From assembly GCA_031254575.1 (NCBI GenBank), contig JAIRUE010000053.1, positions 1 to 35,236 on the forward strand: a stretch of 35,236 bases of DNA, written 5' to 3'. The translations under genes were made by a program, and so were the position numbers. Below the pieces are notes generated by a model. The model saw nothing but the letters and a program-made list of their open reading frames with translations. It ran no database searches and had not been told where the DNA came from. This document shows positions 7,696-17,100 of the stretch, piece by piece; position 1 is the first letter of the stretch; each line of letters begins with the position of its first letter. Source of the stretch: Oscillospiraceae bacterium (GTDB lineage Bacteria; Bacillota; Clostridia; Oscillospirales; UBA929).

Positions 7696-8628
7696 CTATT
7701 CCTCTCCGGGAGGTTCGGGGTTTTCGTTTTGTAACGCCTCGCGGCGTTTTTTCCGCCGCCGGAAAAGGAGAAACACCGCCAGCACAATAACCACCCACAG
7801 CGGCGCGGCGGCAAGCAGGACGATCGCGATCCACTGCAAAACGGCCAGCACGGCGCCGCTCACGGCGACAAACCCGCTTTTGATAAGATACCCCATATCA
7901 CCGGCAGTAAGCGTTTTCCAGTTGATTTCGCGCTTGAGCTTGATGGGATCGTTCTTCTGGCGGATGGTCACGCGCACCGTTGCCATGTCGGTCAGAACAT
8001 CCCATACGCGAAGCCTGCCTTCGAGCGACTCGATCTCCTCGGTGATTCCGTCGATAATGCCCTGGATGTATACGATTTCGTTGACGTTTTGAGCGTCCGC
8101 CAGCAGCTCGTAATACCGTTCCAGCGATTTGCGCTTGGTGTCCAGGCGGATCTCCGCATCGTAATACCCCTCGGTCACGTCTTCCGAGCCGAGCGCGCTG
8201 TTGACGATTTTCCCCGCTTCGCCCGCGTACGCCATAAATTCGTGGATATTTTCAGGCGGCACCTTAAATGTCGCGCTGACGACCGAGTATTCCTCGTAGT
8301 GCCGGATATTGTTGCCGTATTCGTACCCGCCCAGTTCGGCGGCGCGGGACGCGAGGCTGCCGTGCAGGCCGGCGGCGTCCTCCGCCTCGAGCTCCATTGA
8401 GGCGTCCCAGATTATTTTTCTCTCCTCCGTATTGCCCGGCGCTTCCCGCCGTATCCCGTTTTCATCGGTATATCCGCCGCCGCTCTTGTTATATGTGTCA
8501 TCCCCGGTCCCGTTTTCAAGCGCGGCCCGGCTGCTGGGGCTTTCCTGCCTGGCCACACCGCTGCAAGCGGCCGGCAGTGTCAGCGCAATGAGCAGCAGAA
8601 AGACGGCCGCCGTATTTTTTCGCCTCAT
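7696..8628 (-). CDS. DUF4349 lipoprotein with C-terminal membrane helix
   Basis: 310-aa protein of unknown function. The N-terminal signal peptide ends in a lipobox-like LPAAC (Cys near residue 22), followed by a low-complexity Ser/Gly linker to about residue 65. The extracellular domain (about 70-240) matches the DUF4349 pattern: WDASMELEAED, YSVVSATFKVPPENIHEFM, a coiled-coil-like stretch with RLDTKRKSLERYYELL and ITEEIESLEGRL, then VTIRQK. A hydrophobic helix at about 255-287 is followed by RRRKKRRE, putting the C-terminus in the cytoplasm. The start ATG has a GGGAGG SD. It appears to be a single gene ending at the bidirectional terminator. Confidence 0.85.
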   Translation of the reverse strand: MRRKNTAAVFLLLIALTLPAACSGVARQESPSSRAALENGTGDDTYNKSGGGYTDENGIRREAPGNTEERKIIWDASMELEAEDAAGLHGSLASRAAELGGYEYGNNIRHYEEYSVVSATFKVPPENIHEFMAYAGEAGKIVNSALGSEDVTEGYYDAEIRLDTKRKSLERYYELLADAQNVNEIVYIQGIIDGITEEIESLEGRLRVWDVLTDMATVRVTIRQKNDPIKLKREINWKTLTAGDMGYLIKSGFVAVSGAVLAVLQWIAIVLLAAAPLWVVIVLAVFLLFRRRKKRREALQNENPEPPGEE

Positions 8629-8679
8629 ACGGTTCCCTCCCTTTTTCAGATAATTCTCTGACGGCTCATTAGACGGCGC

Positions 8680-8700
8680 GACGGGAAAAAAGTTCCCGTC
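8680..8700. repeat. small inverted repeat upstream of the DUF4349 gene
   Basis: GACGGGAA (8680-8687) and TTCCCGTC (8693-8700) around a 5-base loop. It lies about 50 bases before the DUF4349 start, in its probable leader. There is no U-tract on either side, so it is not a convincing terminator. Confidence 0.5.
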
Positions 8701-8773
8701 CGCGAGCCGCGGTATACCCTAAAAAGGGCTGGCGAACGTTGAAGGCGTCAACCCCTCTGTTCATAACGACCTG

Positions 8774-9700
8774 CTATATTACCGATACACCCGCCTCACG
8801 CAGCATCAAATACGCATGTTCCTCCTTGATCAGTTTTTTGATCTCATCTATGTCGTCTTTGGTAATATCCGGTATTACAAGCGCTTTTGCGCCGCAAAGA
8901 GCTTTCACTGTACCATCGGGAAAAACATATTGATATACGGGAGGCTTATCGCCCTCCGCGTTGAAAACGCAATTCCCGTTCTCGCAGTGCGGAAATAACC
9001 GTTCCGGATTCTTGCGTATAAAGTCTCCGATGATTTCCGCAAACCTTTGTGAATAGCCTTTGCAGGCCGAAAACCTCAGGGCAAAATACGGGGAATGATC
9101 CTTAGTCCAGGTCACGCCCATTTTTGCCATCTCCCTATTGTGCGAGTCATGCCTAAATACAATATAGGAACGCTGTTTTCGCGGATAATAGCCGAGTTCG
9201 GATAAATACGCGGCCATATCCTGATACAGCGGCCTGCTCTCATCGTCGAACTCCGATAAAAATGTATTCAACAATTCCTCTTGTCTTTTTGTTTTCAATC
9301 GGCTCAGCGCCCTTTCCTTAAATAATCCGTTGATCGGGAACGCGGCGTTTTGCCGGCGCGTCCCCGAAACCGCGTAGGTAGTCCAGTACAGAATACGGTA
9401 CAGACTGCGCTGGCCGGTTTTCAGTTTTATACAAAGGCAATGCCGGGCTCCAGCCGCACGCATGATATATCCGCCGGTCTTTGCCCCATATCAATCCGTA
9501 ACCTTCGCGTATCCTCTGAAAGTCCGGTTCCAGTATATATTCCACAATATCATTGATTTTATCGGTTTTTTCGGGGTCGGTGCATATCTTCGTATAATAC
9601 GCGGACCGCCGTGCTCAAGTAACCATTCTTCCGGCTTCTCATACATAAACCCGCCGCCGCCGGTACTATAGATTTTCAAACGGCACAGCCAGTATAGCAC
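8774..9700 (-). pseudogene. frame-shifted gene for an uncharacterised ~308-aa protein
   Basis: Coding character runs across this stretch but changes frame twice. A GTG at 9700 behind an AGGAGGG SD (about 9707-9713) opens a frame through EEWLLEHGGPRII. Near 9590-9605 coding shifts to a second frame (KICTDPEKTDKINDIVEYIL to VLDYLRGFGDAPA). Near the T-run at 9348-9351 it returns to the first frame (NAAFPINGLFKERAL) and runs to the stop at 8774. The total span is a multiple of three, so a 1-base loss and a 1-base gain compensate, but each frame alone hits a stop (about 9491 and 9318). The C-terminal part, about 175 residues, has Cys-containing segments (HCENGNCVF, LCGAKALVIPD). The region is visibly more AT-rich than its neighbours. 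I do not recognise the family. Confidence 0.7.
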
Positions 9701-9774
9701 AGCCGGCCCTCCTGTTCAATCCGCATTTTTCGCGGAATTTCCACATGAAGGGGAAAGAGGGCTGAGGTTCGGTC

Positions 9775-9803
9775 TTGCAAACTTCCTCCGGGTCGCTTAT
9801 AAT
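9775..9803 (+). promoter_or_regulatory. sigma-A type promoter for the ABC exporter
   Basis: TTGCAA (9775-9780), a 17-base spacer, then a perfect TATAAT (9798-9803). It lies 55 bases before the first ABC gene. Confidence 0.8.
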
Positions 9804-9857
9804 AGTTGTGGCCTGCGCGCGATGCGACAGAAAATACGGTAAGGCGGCGGTTTAAGC

Positions 9858-11600
9858 GTGGATATTATAAAATGGACGTTTCAATGGACGGGACGGCTGA
9901 AGTGGCGGATCTACATGGGGTTTGCCCTGTCGGCTTGCTTTGTCGGGCTTGTGATGACAGAGCCGTTTTTCTTCCGCCGCATTGTGGACGAGGTGCTGCT
10001 GGGGGGAAAATATGACGAGCTGGTCCCGCTGCTTGCCATGTCGCTTGGCGTCGGGCTGTGCTTTATGGCGGTGAAATATATCGGCACGATCTCGTGGGAG
10101 ATTCTGTCGCAGGAGATCGTACGCGGGCTGCGGCGCGACCTCTTTGCGCGCATTGTCGCGCAGTCGCCGGATTTTTTCCGTCAAAACGCGGCGGGCGACC
10201 TCATCACCAAGGGTACCGGCGATGTGGATATTGTCCGGCACTTCATCTGCTGGGTCCTGCCCGGTATGCTGGAAAGCTTTCTGATGGCGGCCGCGACGCT
10301 GGGCATCTTCCTGACGATCGATCCGCTGTACGCCCTGAGCTTGTTTGTCATAACGCCGGTCACGGCGGCGCTGGCCCTTCGGCTGGGCAAAAAAATGCGC
10401 CCGGCGCACGGGGCGGTGCGCGAACAGAGGGCCGTGCTGTCCACCGCCGTCAACGAGAACATTAACGGCATACGCGTCGTCAAGGCGTTTTGCCGCGAGC
10501 CGTTTGAGACGGAAAAATTCATGCGTGAAAACGAGCGCTACCGCGACGCGCAGCTGGACGTCAACAAAACCTGGCTTCGCTACGCCCCGCTGATCGAGTC
10601 GGTATCGCAGTTTCTGGGCGTCATCAACCTTGTCGTCGGAGGGATAATGGTCATTTCGGGGCGGGTCACGCTGGGCCAGATGCAGATTTTCCTGTCACTG
10701 GCGTGGGCGCTCAACCAACCGATGGTGCAGATGGGCACGTATATCAACGACGCGCAGCGCTTTTTCGCGTCGGGGGAAAAGCTGATCGAGCTCTACTACT
10801 GGCGCAACGCCACAAAAAGCCCGGAAACACCCGCGGAGGTCGCGGACATACGCGGCGACGTCTCGTTCAAGAACGTCTCCCTGCGGCTTGGCGGGATGGA
10901 TATACTTAAGGATGTCAACATCGAGATCAAGGCCGGCTCCACCGTCGGATTCATGGGCCCTACCGGTTCCGGCAAAACAATGCTCGCCTCTCTCATCCCG
11001 CGCTTTGCCGACGTGACGCTCGGCGCGGTGCTGGTTGACGGCGTCAATGTCGAACACTACGCGCTGCCGGCCCTGCGCGGCGCCGTCGGCATGACGATGC
11101 AGGATGTTTTTCTCTTTTCCGCGCCGGTGGACAGCAATATCGCCTACGGCGAGCCGGACGCGGATTCCGGGCGGATACGGCGGGCCGCCGAGGCTGCCGA
11201 CGCCGACCGGTTTGTCTCGGCGCTGCCCGAGGGTTACCAGACGATTGTCGGGGAACGCGGGACAGGGCTTTCGGGCGGGCAGAAGCAGCGCATATCGCTG
11301 GCGCGCGCGCTGTTGCCGGAGCCCGCCATTCTCATTCTCGACGACACCACCAGCGCCGTGGACATGGAGACGGAGAAGGAGATCCAAAAGCAGCTCCGCG
11401 CCCTGCCCCGCCGCGCCACGACCCTGATCATCGCGCAGCGCGTCTCCTCCATCCGCCACGCCGACCGCATCTATATCCTTGAGGACGGCCGTGTCTCCGA
11501 GGAAGGGACGCATGAGGAACTGATGGCGAATAAGGGGTACTACTATCAGACATACCTGCTGCAGCAGGGAGAATATGCGGGGGGTGGAATCGTTGGCTGA
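9858..11600 (+). CDS. ABC exporter subunit 1, with degenerate ATPase site
   Basis: 580-aa half transporter with an N-terminal six-helix membrane domain (about residues 10-310) and a C-terminal nucleotide-binding domain. Walker A GPTGSGKT is at about 367-374 and the signature LSGGQ near 471. Walker B ends LDD near 494 rather than LDE, and the switch histidine is replaced by glutamine (AQR near 527). These two changes mark the degenerate-site subunit of heterodimeric exporters such as TM287/288 or BmrCD. GTG start at 9858 with a weak AAGGCGG SD; an own promoter lies upstream. It overlaps the next gene by 26 bases. The substrate cannot be read from the sequence; drug or lipid export is typical of the family. 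Confidence 0.92.
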   Translation: MDIIKWTFQWTGRLKWRIYMGFALSACFVGLVMTEPFFFRRIVDEVLLGGKYDELVPLLAMSLGVGLCFMAVKYIGTISWEILSQEIVRGLRRDLFARIVAQSPDFFRQNAAGDLITKGTGDVDIVRHFICWVLPGMLESFLMAAATLGIFLTIDPLYALSLFVITPVTAALALRLGKKMRPAHGAVREQRAVLSTAVNENINGIRVVKAFCREPFETEKFMRENERYRDAQLDVNKTWLRYAPLIESVSQFLGVINLVVGGIMVISGRVTLGQMQIFLSLAWALNQPMVQMGTYINDAQRFFASGEKLIELYYWRNATKSPETPAEVADIRGDVSFKNVSLRLGGMDILKDVNIEIKAGSTVGFMGPTGSGKTMLASLIPRFADVTLGAVLVDGVNVEHYALPALRGAVGMTMQDVFLFSAPVDSNIAYGEPDADSGRIRRAAEAADADRFVSALPEGYQTIVGERGTGLSGGQKQRISLARALLPEPAILILDDTTSAVDMETEKEIQKQLRALPRRATTLIIAQRVSSIRHADRIYILEDGRVSEEGTHEELMANKGYYYQTYLLQQGEYAGGGIVG

Positions 11601-13383
11601 CAGGCGGCGCAACACCTTCAACGTCGATGAGGAGCTCAACGCCCCGTTCGACTGGAAGCATCTGTCCCGCGCGATGGGCTATATCAAACACTACAAGGGC
11701 AACTTCATCAAGACGTTTTTCATCAGTGTCCTCGCCATCCTGCTCACGCTGCTCACCCCGCTGCTGACCAAACTCGTCATCGACGATTACATACCGCAAA
11801 AGAACATTCCCGGTATTCTAATCGCGGGGCTGGTCTTCGTCGCCGTCAGCATCGTCATTGTCGTATGCAACCGTGCCCGCTCCCGCCTCAACAGCGTGTC
11901 GGGCCAGTACATCATCTCCGAGATGCGCGCCGATTTGTTCAGCCATCTGCAAAAACTGCCGTTTGACTACTACGACAGCCGCCCCGCCGGAAAGATACTG
12001 GTGCGCGTGGTCAACTACGTCAATACCGTCGCCGACTTTCTCTCCTCCGGTCTTATCAACTTTGTGATCGAGCCGCTTTCGATGATTTTTATCGTCGCGT
12101 ACGCCGCGCTGTTCGTATCCTGGCGGCTGACTTTGGTCATGCTGTGCGGCCTGCCGCTGTTCGTGCTTTATATCTTTCTGATCAAAACCAGGCAGCGCCG
12201 CGCGTGGCAGCTTTTTTCCAATAAGCAGTCCAATATGACCGCGTATCTCGCCGAAAACGTCAACGGCGTGCGCGTGACACAGGCGTTTTCCCGCGAGGGG
12301 GTCAATCAGGAGGTCATGGAGGGGCTGCTGGACGATAACCGCGGCACATGGATGAAAGCCGCGTACATTACCCACAGCATGTGGCCTGTCACGGCGGTGC
12401 TGGCGCGTCTGGTCACGGCGGCGATCTATATCGTCGGCGTCGCCGCGCTGACAGGGACCGCAGCCGGTCTGACCGTCGGCACGGTCATCGCGATGGCGAA
12501 CTATGCCTCCCGTTTTTGGGGGCCGCTGCAAAATCTCGGCAACCTTTATAACAATCTGATCAACACCGTCGCGTACCTCGAGCGCATCTTTCAGGTGCTC
12601 GACGAACCGGTCACCGTCACCGACCGGGAGGGCGCGTACGAGCTGCCCGTGATACGGGGCAACGTCACCTTTATGAATGTGGAGTTTGCCTATGAGCCGG
12701 GTATCCCGGTACTCAAGGGCATGACGTTCGAGGCGCTGGAGGGCGAATCCATCGCGCTGGTGGGACCCACAGGCGCGGGCAAATCCACCATCATAAACCT
12801 CCTGTCACGCTTTTATAACCTCTCCGGCGGAACGGTTTATGTGGACGGGCACGACATTGACGAAGTGACACTGCCGTCGCTCCGCCGCCAGATGGGCATC
12901 ATGCTTCAGGACACCTTCATCTTTTCCGGCAGCATCATCGGGAATATCCGTTACGGGCGGCTCGACGCCACCGACGCGGAGTGTATCGAAGCCGCCAAAG
13001 CGGTCTTTGCCGACGAGTTTATCCAGAAGCTCCCCAAAGGGTATTACACCCCCGTCAACGAACGCGGCGAGGGCCTCTCGGCGGGCCAGAAACAGCTTAT
13101 CTCCTTTGCCCGCACCCTGCTGAGCGACCCGCGCATCCTCATCCTCGACGAAGCCACTTCCAGCATCGACACCAACACCGAACGGCTGGTACAGGAGGGC
13201 ATTGCCCGCCTGCTGGTCGGACGCACGTCGTTCATCGTCGCCCACCGCCTGTCCACCATCCGGAACTGCTCGAAAATACTTTACATTGATAACGGCAATA
13301 TCGCGGAGATGGGAAGCCACGGCGAGCTGATGGAAAAGCGCGGGCTTTATTATAAATTATATATGTCACAGAGCGGGGCGTAA
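11575..13383 (+). CDS. ABC exporter subunit 2, with canonical ATPase residues
   Basis: 602-aa partner of the preceding half transporter: a membrane domain (about residues 40-340), then a nucleotide-binding domain with Walker [10 protein letters not shown] (about 397), signature LSAGQ (about 501), Walker B with catalytic glutamate (ILDEATS, about 524-526) and the switch histidine in AHR (about 557). The LSAGQ variant would face the degenerate Walker site of subunit 1, whereas the LSGGQ of subunit 1 faces the catalytic site here, which is the pattern expected of an asymmetric heterodimer. The start is uncertain: ATG 11575 is poorly spaced from its SD, and TTG 11593 behind GGGGGTGG is a good alternative. 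It ends 10 bases from the convergent metallo-hydrolase gene, without a clear terminator. Confidence 0.92.
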   Translation: MRGVESLADRRRNTFNVDEELNAPFDWKHLSRAMGYIKHYKGNFIKTFFISVLAILLTLLTPLLTKLVIDDYIPQKNIPGILIAGLVFVAVSIVIVVCNRARSRLNSVSGQYIISEMRADLFSHLQKLPFDYYDSRPAGKILVRVVNYVNTVADFLSSGLINFVIEPLSMIFIVAYAALFVSWRLTLVMLCGLPLFVLYIFLIKTRQRRAWQLFSNKQSNMTAYLAENVNGVRVTQAFSREGVNQEVMEGLLDDNRGTWMKAAYITHSMWPVTAVLARLVTAAIYIVGVAALTGTAAGLTVGTVIAMANYASRFWGPLQNLGNLYNNLINTVAYLERIFQVLDEPVTVTDREGAYELPVIRGNVTFMNVEFAYEPGIPVLKGMTFEALEGESIALVGPTGAGKSTIINLLSRFYNLSGGTVYVDGHDIDEVTLPSLRRQMGIMLQDTFIFSGSIIGNIRYGRLDATDAECIEAAKAVFADEFIQKLPKGYYTPVNERGEGLSAGQKQLISFARTLLSDPRILILDEATSSIDTNTERLVQEGIARLLVGRTSFIVAHRLSTIRNCSKILYIDNGNIAEMGSHGELMEKRGLYYKLYMSQSGA

Positions 13384-13393
13384 GCGGCGCATA

Positions 13394-14149
13394 TCACAGC
13401 CGCAGCGCATCTCCCGCCATCCCGCGCGGGGCGACCGACAACCGCACGTCGCGCCCCGCGGCGATACCTCTCTCGGAAAGCCTCTGCGCCGCTGTCCGTT
13501 CCGCTATGTCGGGGCGGTTGTTGTCTTTGGAGAGGTGACACAGGGTTATGTACCGCGTACCGTTCCGGGCGGCGGCCAGCGCCACGCCGGCGGAGGCGTC
13601 GTTGGACAGATGCCCGTTCGGCCCCAGGATACGCTCTTTCAAAAAGGCGGGGTAACGCCCCGCCCGCAGCATCGCCTCGTCATGGTTGGACTCGATCAGC
13701 AGGCAGTCGGCCCGGCACGCGTGGTCAAGCACAGTCCTTGTCACATGCCCCAGGTCGGTGCAGACGCAGACGCGAAAGCCCCCCAGATGAAACAAAAACC
13801 CGAGCGAGTCGGGCGTGTCATGCGGCGTACCGAACGGGGTCACATCGATCTCCCCGACGCTAAAATCCCCCGTGATTTCGCGTATACGCAAATGCGGCGC
13901 CCCCTCCCGCACGGCCCATGCGGTATGCGGCGCGGCGTAAACGTCTTTTTTCAGGACGGAGAGCCCGCTTATATGGTCGCTGTGTTCGTGGGTGACAAGA
14001 ACGCAGTCTATATCGGACACGCCCAGTTCCCACAGGGCCTTGTTGACGCGTTTTGCCGAAATCCCGGCGTCCACCAGCAGATAAGTCGACTTATACCCGA
14101 TCAGGACGGCGTTTCCGTCGCTGCCGCTGGCCAGGGTACATATGATCAT
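13394..14149 (-). CDS. MBL-fold metallo-hydrolase, WalJ/YycJ-like
   Basis: 251-aa metallo-beta-lactamase-fold protein. The Zn-binding THEHSDH motif is at about residues 54-60, preceded by LLVDAGIS. Further ligand positions are GTPHDTPDS (about 107-115), CTDLGH (about 129-134) and the C-terminal ITLCHLSKDNN histidine. Pattern and size fit the YycJ/WalJ family, 5' DNA exonuclease-like proteins that in Firmicutes often accompany the WalRK two-component system and have been linked to mismatch repair. WalRK is not in this window. The start codon overlaps the murA stop by 4 bases (ATGA), so the two are co-translated. Confidence 0.85.
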   Translation of the reverse strand: MIICTLASGSDGNAVLIGYKSTYLLVDAGISAKRVNKALWELGVSDIDCVLVTHEHSDHISGLSVLKKDVYAAPHTAWAVREGAPHLRIREITGDFSVGEIDVTPFGTPHDTPDSLGFLFHLGGFRVCVCTDLGHVTRTVLDHACRADCLLIESNHDEAMLRAGRYPAFLKERILGPNGHLSNDASAGVALAAARNGTRYITLCHLSKDNNRPDIAERTAAQRLSERGIAAGRDVRLSVAPRGMAGDALRL

Positions 14150-15444
14150 GTCGCGTTGGCGGTCAGCAGTTCCGGTTCCGGTATTTCCTCCGACCGGATG
14201 TCCGCGCCGACGCCGCGCAGCTTGCCGACGATGTCCTCATATCCCCGCTCGATATGGTAGACGCCGCCAATCTCCGTCGCGCCCTGCGCGCTTAACGCCG
14301 CCACGACCAGAGCCGCGCCCGCGCGGAGGTCGCACGCCTGCACCGGCGCGCCGGTCAGGCGGCGCACCCCTTCGACCACAGCCACTTTGCCGTCCACCTG
14401 GATGCGCGCGCCCATCCGCTTTAATTCGTCCACATAGCGGTAACGGTTGTCGGCCACCCCCTCGGTGATCATGCTGATCCCCTCGGCGCAGCTTAAACAG
14501 GCGGACGCCTGCGGCTGCATATCGGTGGGAAATCCGGGGTACGGAAGCGTTTTGATGTTGGCCTTGCGCAGGCGGCCTTCCCGTTTTATAAGGATGGAAT
14601 CGTCAAATTCCTCCACGTCCACGCCCAGCTCGGTCAGCTTGGCGGTGATGCACTCCAGATGCTTGGGGATGACATTGTTCAGCGTCACTTCGCCGCCCGC
14701 CGCCGTAACGGCGGCCATATACGTCCCCGCCTCGATCTGGTCGGGGATAATGGCATAGGTCCCTCCGTTGAGCCGCTTTTTGCCCCGGATCTTTATCATA
14801 TCGGTGCCCGCGCCCTTGATGTCGGCGCCGGAGGAGTTGAGGAAGTTTGCCAAATCGACGACGTGGGGTTCGCGCGCGGCGTTTTCGATAACGGTCAGCC
14901 CGTCGGCCATCGCGGCGGCAAGGATGATATTGATCGTCGCGCCGACAGACGCCACGTCCAGATAGACGGGAGAACCTGTCAAATGTCCGTTCCGGGCGTC
15001 TGCATGGATAGAGCCCGCCTTGACGTGAATGTCCGCCCCCAGCGCCTCAAATCCTTTGATATGCTGGTCGATGGGGCGGACGCCGAGGTTGCACCCCCCC
15101 GGCATCGCCACCTGCGCGCTGGAAAAACGGGCCAGAAACGCGCCGATGAGATAATAGGAAGCCCGCATACGCCGCGCCTGCTCATAGGGAGCCACGCTGC
15201 CCACGCGGACGCCGCCGCTGTCGATGAGGACCGTGTTGTCGTCCAGAAGGCGTATCGAAGCTCCGACGTCGCGCAGGATCTCCAGCATCAGCGTCACGTC
15301 GGTCACTTTGGGTATGTTTTCAATGCGGCAGGGGCCGTCCACCAGCAATGTGGCCGGTAATATGGCAAGGGCGGCGTTTTTCGCGCCGCTGATGTTGACT
15401 GTTCCGTGAAGGGGGGTCCCGCCGTTTATCACATATTGGGTCAA
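14146..15444 (-). CDS. murA: UDP-N-acetylglucosamine 1-carboxyvinyltransferase
   Basis: Catalyses the first committed step of peptidoglycan synthesis, adding enolpyruvate from PEP to UDP-GlcNAc. EPSP-synthase-like fold of two inside-out domains. The catalytic, fosfomycin-reactive cysteine is present (C118, in MPGGCNLGVRPID), as are GAKNAALAILPA near 20 and FPTDMQPQ near 300. The TTG at 15444 is preferred because it has a GCAGGTG SD and gives the standard N-terminus (TQYVINGGTPLHG, 432 aa). An in-frame ATG at 15489 would add 15 AT-rich-coded residues with no SD. A probable promoter lies at 15560-15588. Confidence 0.94.
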   Translation of the reverse strand: MTQYVINGGTPLHGTVNISGAKNAALAILPATLLVDGPCRIENIPKVTDVTLMLEILRDVGASIRLLDDNTVLIDSGGVRVGSVAPYEQARRMRASYYLIGAFLARFSSAQVAMPGGCNLGVRPIDQHIKGFEALGADIHVKAGSIHADARNGHLTGSPVYLDVASVGATINIILAAAMADGLTVIENAAREPHVVDLANFLNSSGADIKGAGTDMIKIRGKKRLNGGTYAIIPDQIEAGTYMAAVTAAGGEVTLNNVIPKHLECITAKLTELGVDVEEFDDSILIKREGRLRKANIKTLPYPGFPTDMQPQASACLSCAEGISMITEGVADNRYRYVDELKRMGARIQVDGKVAVVEGVRRLTGAPVQACDLRAGAALVVAALSAQGATEIGGVYHIERGYEDIVGKLRGVGADIRSEEIPEPELLTANAT

Positions 15445-15559
15445 AACGAAGCACCTGCCTGTTTTGTTTTTAATTATATTTATTTCCACATATGCGGCAA
15501 ACTATCCGTCCCGCCGCGCTTTTCAGTGCCTTATGTGTTATGTCAATCTTAACCCGTGT

Positions 15560-15588
15560 AGTATATCACCCGTCCGCCTATAAATCAA
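15560..15588 (-). promoter_or_regulatory. probable sigma-A promoter for murA
   Basis: On the minus strand, TTGATT (15588-15583), a 17-base spacer and TATACT (15565-15560). This gives an untranslated leader of about 110 bases before the TTG start. Confidence 0.65.
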
Positions 15589-15640
15589 CAACTATTTTAT
15601 TTTTTACCGAAAAAACCCACAGCGCAGGCACGAATACTCA

Positions 15641-15688
15641 CAATACCGGACCCGGCAAAGCCGTCTGGCTTCGCCGGGTCCGGTATTG
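15641..15688 (-). terminator. long hairpin after the HDOD gene
   Basis: 22-base arms (15641-15662 and 15667-15688) around a 4-base loop. The single non-Watson-Crick position is an A/C mismatch in plus-strand RNA but a G-U wobble in minus-strand RNA, which suggests it works in the minus transcript, downstream of the HDOD gene. There is no immediate U-tract; a T6 run occurs about 25 bases further on. It may be a terminator or an RNA-stabilising stem. The rest of 15490-15731 holds only the murA promoter. Confidence 0.6.
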
Positions 15689-15731
15689 CGGACAGCCCCT
15701 GCCCCCGCGGACGTTCCTCCGGCAGCGGCTC

Positions 15732-16973
15732 TTATTCCTCCACCATTTCGCCGAACGACTGGGCAACCAGCCGCCCATACCACGTCAGCGCCTCGTTATA
15801 AGCCTCAAAAATGTCGCTGATTTGCAAATTGTTGACCAGCGCGATGCGGGATATTTCGGTCCATTCGCCCCGCTCATAGAGCTGGACGAACTGATACACT
15901 TTGGCAAAGTCGTTGTCTCCGCCGAGCAGCGCCGTCCTCACCGGCTCCGGTGTATGCACAAGCTGAAGCGCCTGCTCGATGGTCGTTTCCAGAATGACGT
16001 CCAGCACCGAAAACAGTCCCAATAAAAACAGGTTGTCCCTATGAACGGCCATTTCAAACATCCCGGCCAGATTCTCGCAGAATTTCGCGCGGATCATCGA
16101 AAGCCTTGTGACCTCTCCGGGGCTTTCAAGCCCCAGCGTGGAGGTAACGGCGGTCGTGACCCACTTTTTGATCTCCTTCTGTCCGAGCAGCGCCGCGGCG
16201 TGGCGCAGGCTGGTGATGGCGTTGCCCTTGACGTGGGTAGAATTGACCATTTTGAGGAACTGCACGGCCAGCGCCGTGTCGCGCTGGACAATGCCGGCGA
16301 ATTTATCGAACTCGAAGTCCTCCTGGTTGACCTGATTGAGCAGCTGGATGTAGTTGACTTTGAGCGGCGACACGCGGTTGTCGCGGACAACGGCGGTCGT
16401 TTTGTAGAACTGCCCCTCCAAAAGCTCCGCGCCGTTCACAACGGCCCTGTTGAACGCTTCGTCGGTATCGATGCCCCGCGCGATAACCTTGATGCTGGCG
16501 CGGTCTTTCCTGATCCGCGCGTTGAGCACCATAATGGCCGCCGTGTCGCCGTTGTTGAAGATGAAGTCTGTCTGCGGAAAAAACGGCTCCAGTTCCTCGT
16601 AATCCGGCCTGTGAATGAACGCCGTTTTGAATCCCGTTTCCCTAAGGTAGGTGAGCCGCTGCAGGTTGGCTTGGGACAACTCGACTCTGCGCCCCATCAG
16701 CAGCGCCACTTTGGAGCGGTCAACGGCACACATCTCGTCCAGATTGAGCGCCAGATGCACGTTGGTTACGGGGATAAAGATCGGCTTGCCGGAGGTCAGC
16801 GCCTCCAGCCCCGTCTGGTTGACAAAATCAAAGAACGGGGACGGAACGCTGTTTTCATAGGCAAAGGTCTTCCCCCCCTCCAGCAGGGCGTTGCCGAACT
16901 GAAAGGACAGATAATACATCGCGGTTTCCTTTGCCCTGTTGAATACCGGCTTCGGCGCTACCAGCAAATCCAT
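15732..16973 (-). CDS. HDOD protein with degenerate EAL-like N-terminal domain
   Basis: 413-aa signalling protein of the YuxH/CdgJ type. Residues 1 to about 190 resemble an EAL fold but lack the E-x-L motif (FQFGNALLEGG stands in that region) and the other metal ligands, so cyclic di-GMP hydrolysis is unlikely. The C-terminal HDOD domain (about 195-390) has LKMVNSTHVKGNAITSLRHAAALLG and related segments. HDOD proteins are HD-fold without catalytic residues and are used in motility and biofilm control in some bacteria. The ATG at 16973 has GGGGAG eight bases upstream and is preferred to the ATG at 16979, which is too close. Divergent from lexA. CheV, encoded at 33643, may belong to the same behaviour network (inference). 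Confidence 0.85.
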   Translation of the reverse strand: MDLLVAPKPVFNRAKETAMYYLSFQFGNALLEGGKTFAYENSVPSPFFDFVNQTGLEALTSGKPIFIPVTNVHLALNLDEMCAVDRSKVALLMGRRVELSQANLQRLTYLRETGFKTAFIHRPDYEELEPFFPQTDFIFNNGDTAAIMVLNARIRKDRASIKVIARGIDTDEAFNRAVVNGAELLEGQFYKTTAVVRDNRVSPLKVNYIQLLNQVNQEDFEFDKFAGIVQRDTALAVQFLKMVNSTHVKGNAITSLRHAAALLGQKEIKKWVTTAVTSTLGLESPGEVTRLSMIRAKFCENLAGMFEMAVHRDNLFLLGLFSVLDVILETTIEQALQLVHTPEPVRTALLGGDNDFAKVYQFVQLYERGEWTEISRIALVNNLQISDIFEAYNEALTWYGRLVAQSFGEMVEE

Positions 16974-17012
16974 ACCCATATCTCCCCATTCGCAGTTTAT
17001 GTAGGTATATAT

Positions 17013-17040
17013 AGTATACCAGAAATAGCCGGAATTTCAA
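17013..17040 (-). promoter_or_regulatory. probable promoter for the HDOD gene
   Basis: On the minus strand, TTGAAA (17040-17035), a 16-base spacer and TATACT (17018-17013), in a strongly AT-rich intergenic region between the HDOD gene and lexA. Confidence 0.6.
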
Positions 17041-17100
17041 GTATGAATGCAAATTTTTCTGAATTCGGCATTATAAATTTGAATAAATTATTAAATTTTT

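Noticed and set aside
8680..8700. Hairpin upstream of the DUF4349 gene as terminator of the broken gene
   Set aside because: No T-run follows it on the minus strand.
15445..15489. ATG at 15489 as the murA start
   Set aside because: No SD and it adds residues beyond the family N-terminus; TTG 15444 has a better SD.
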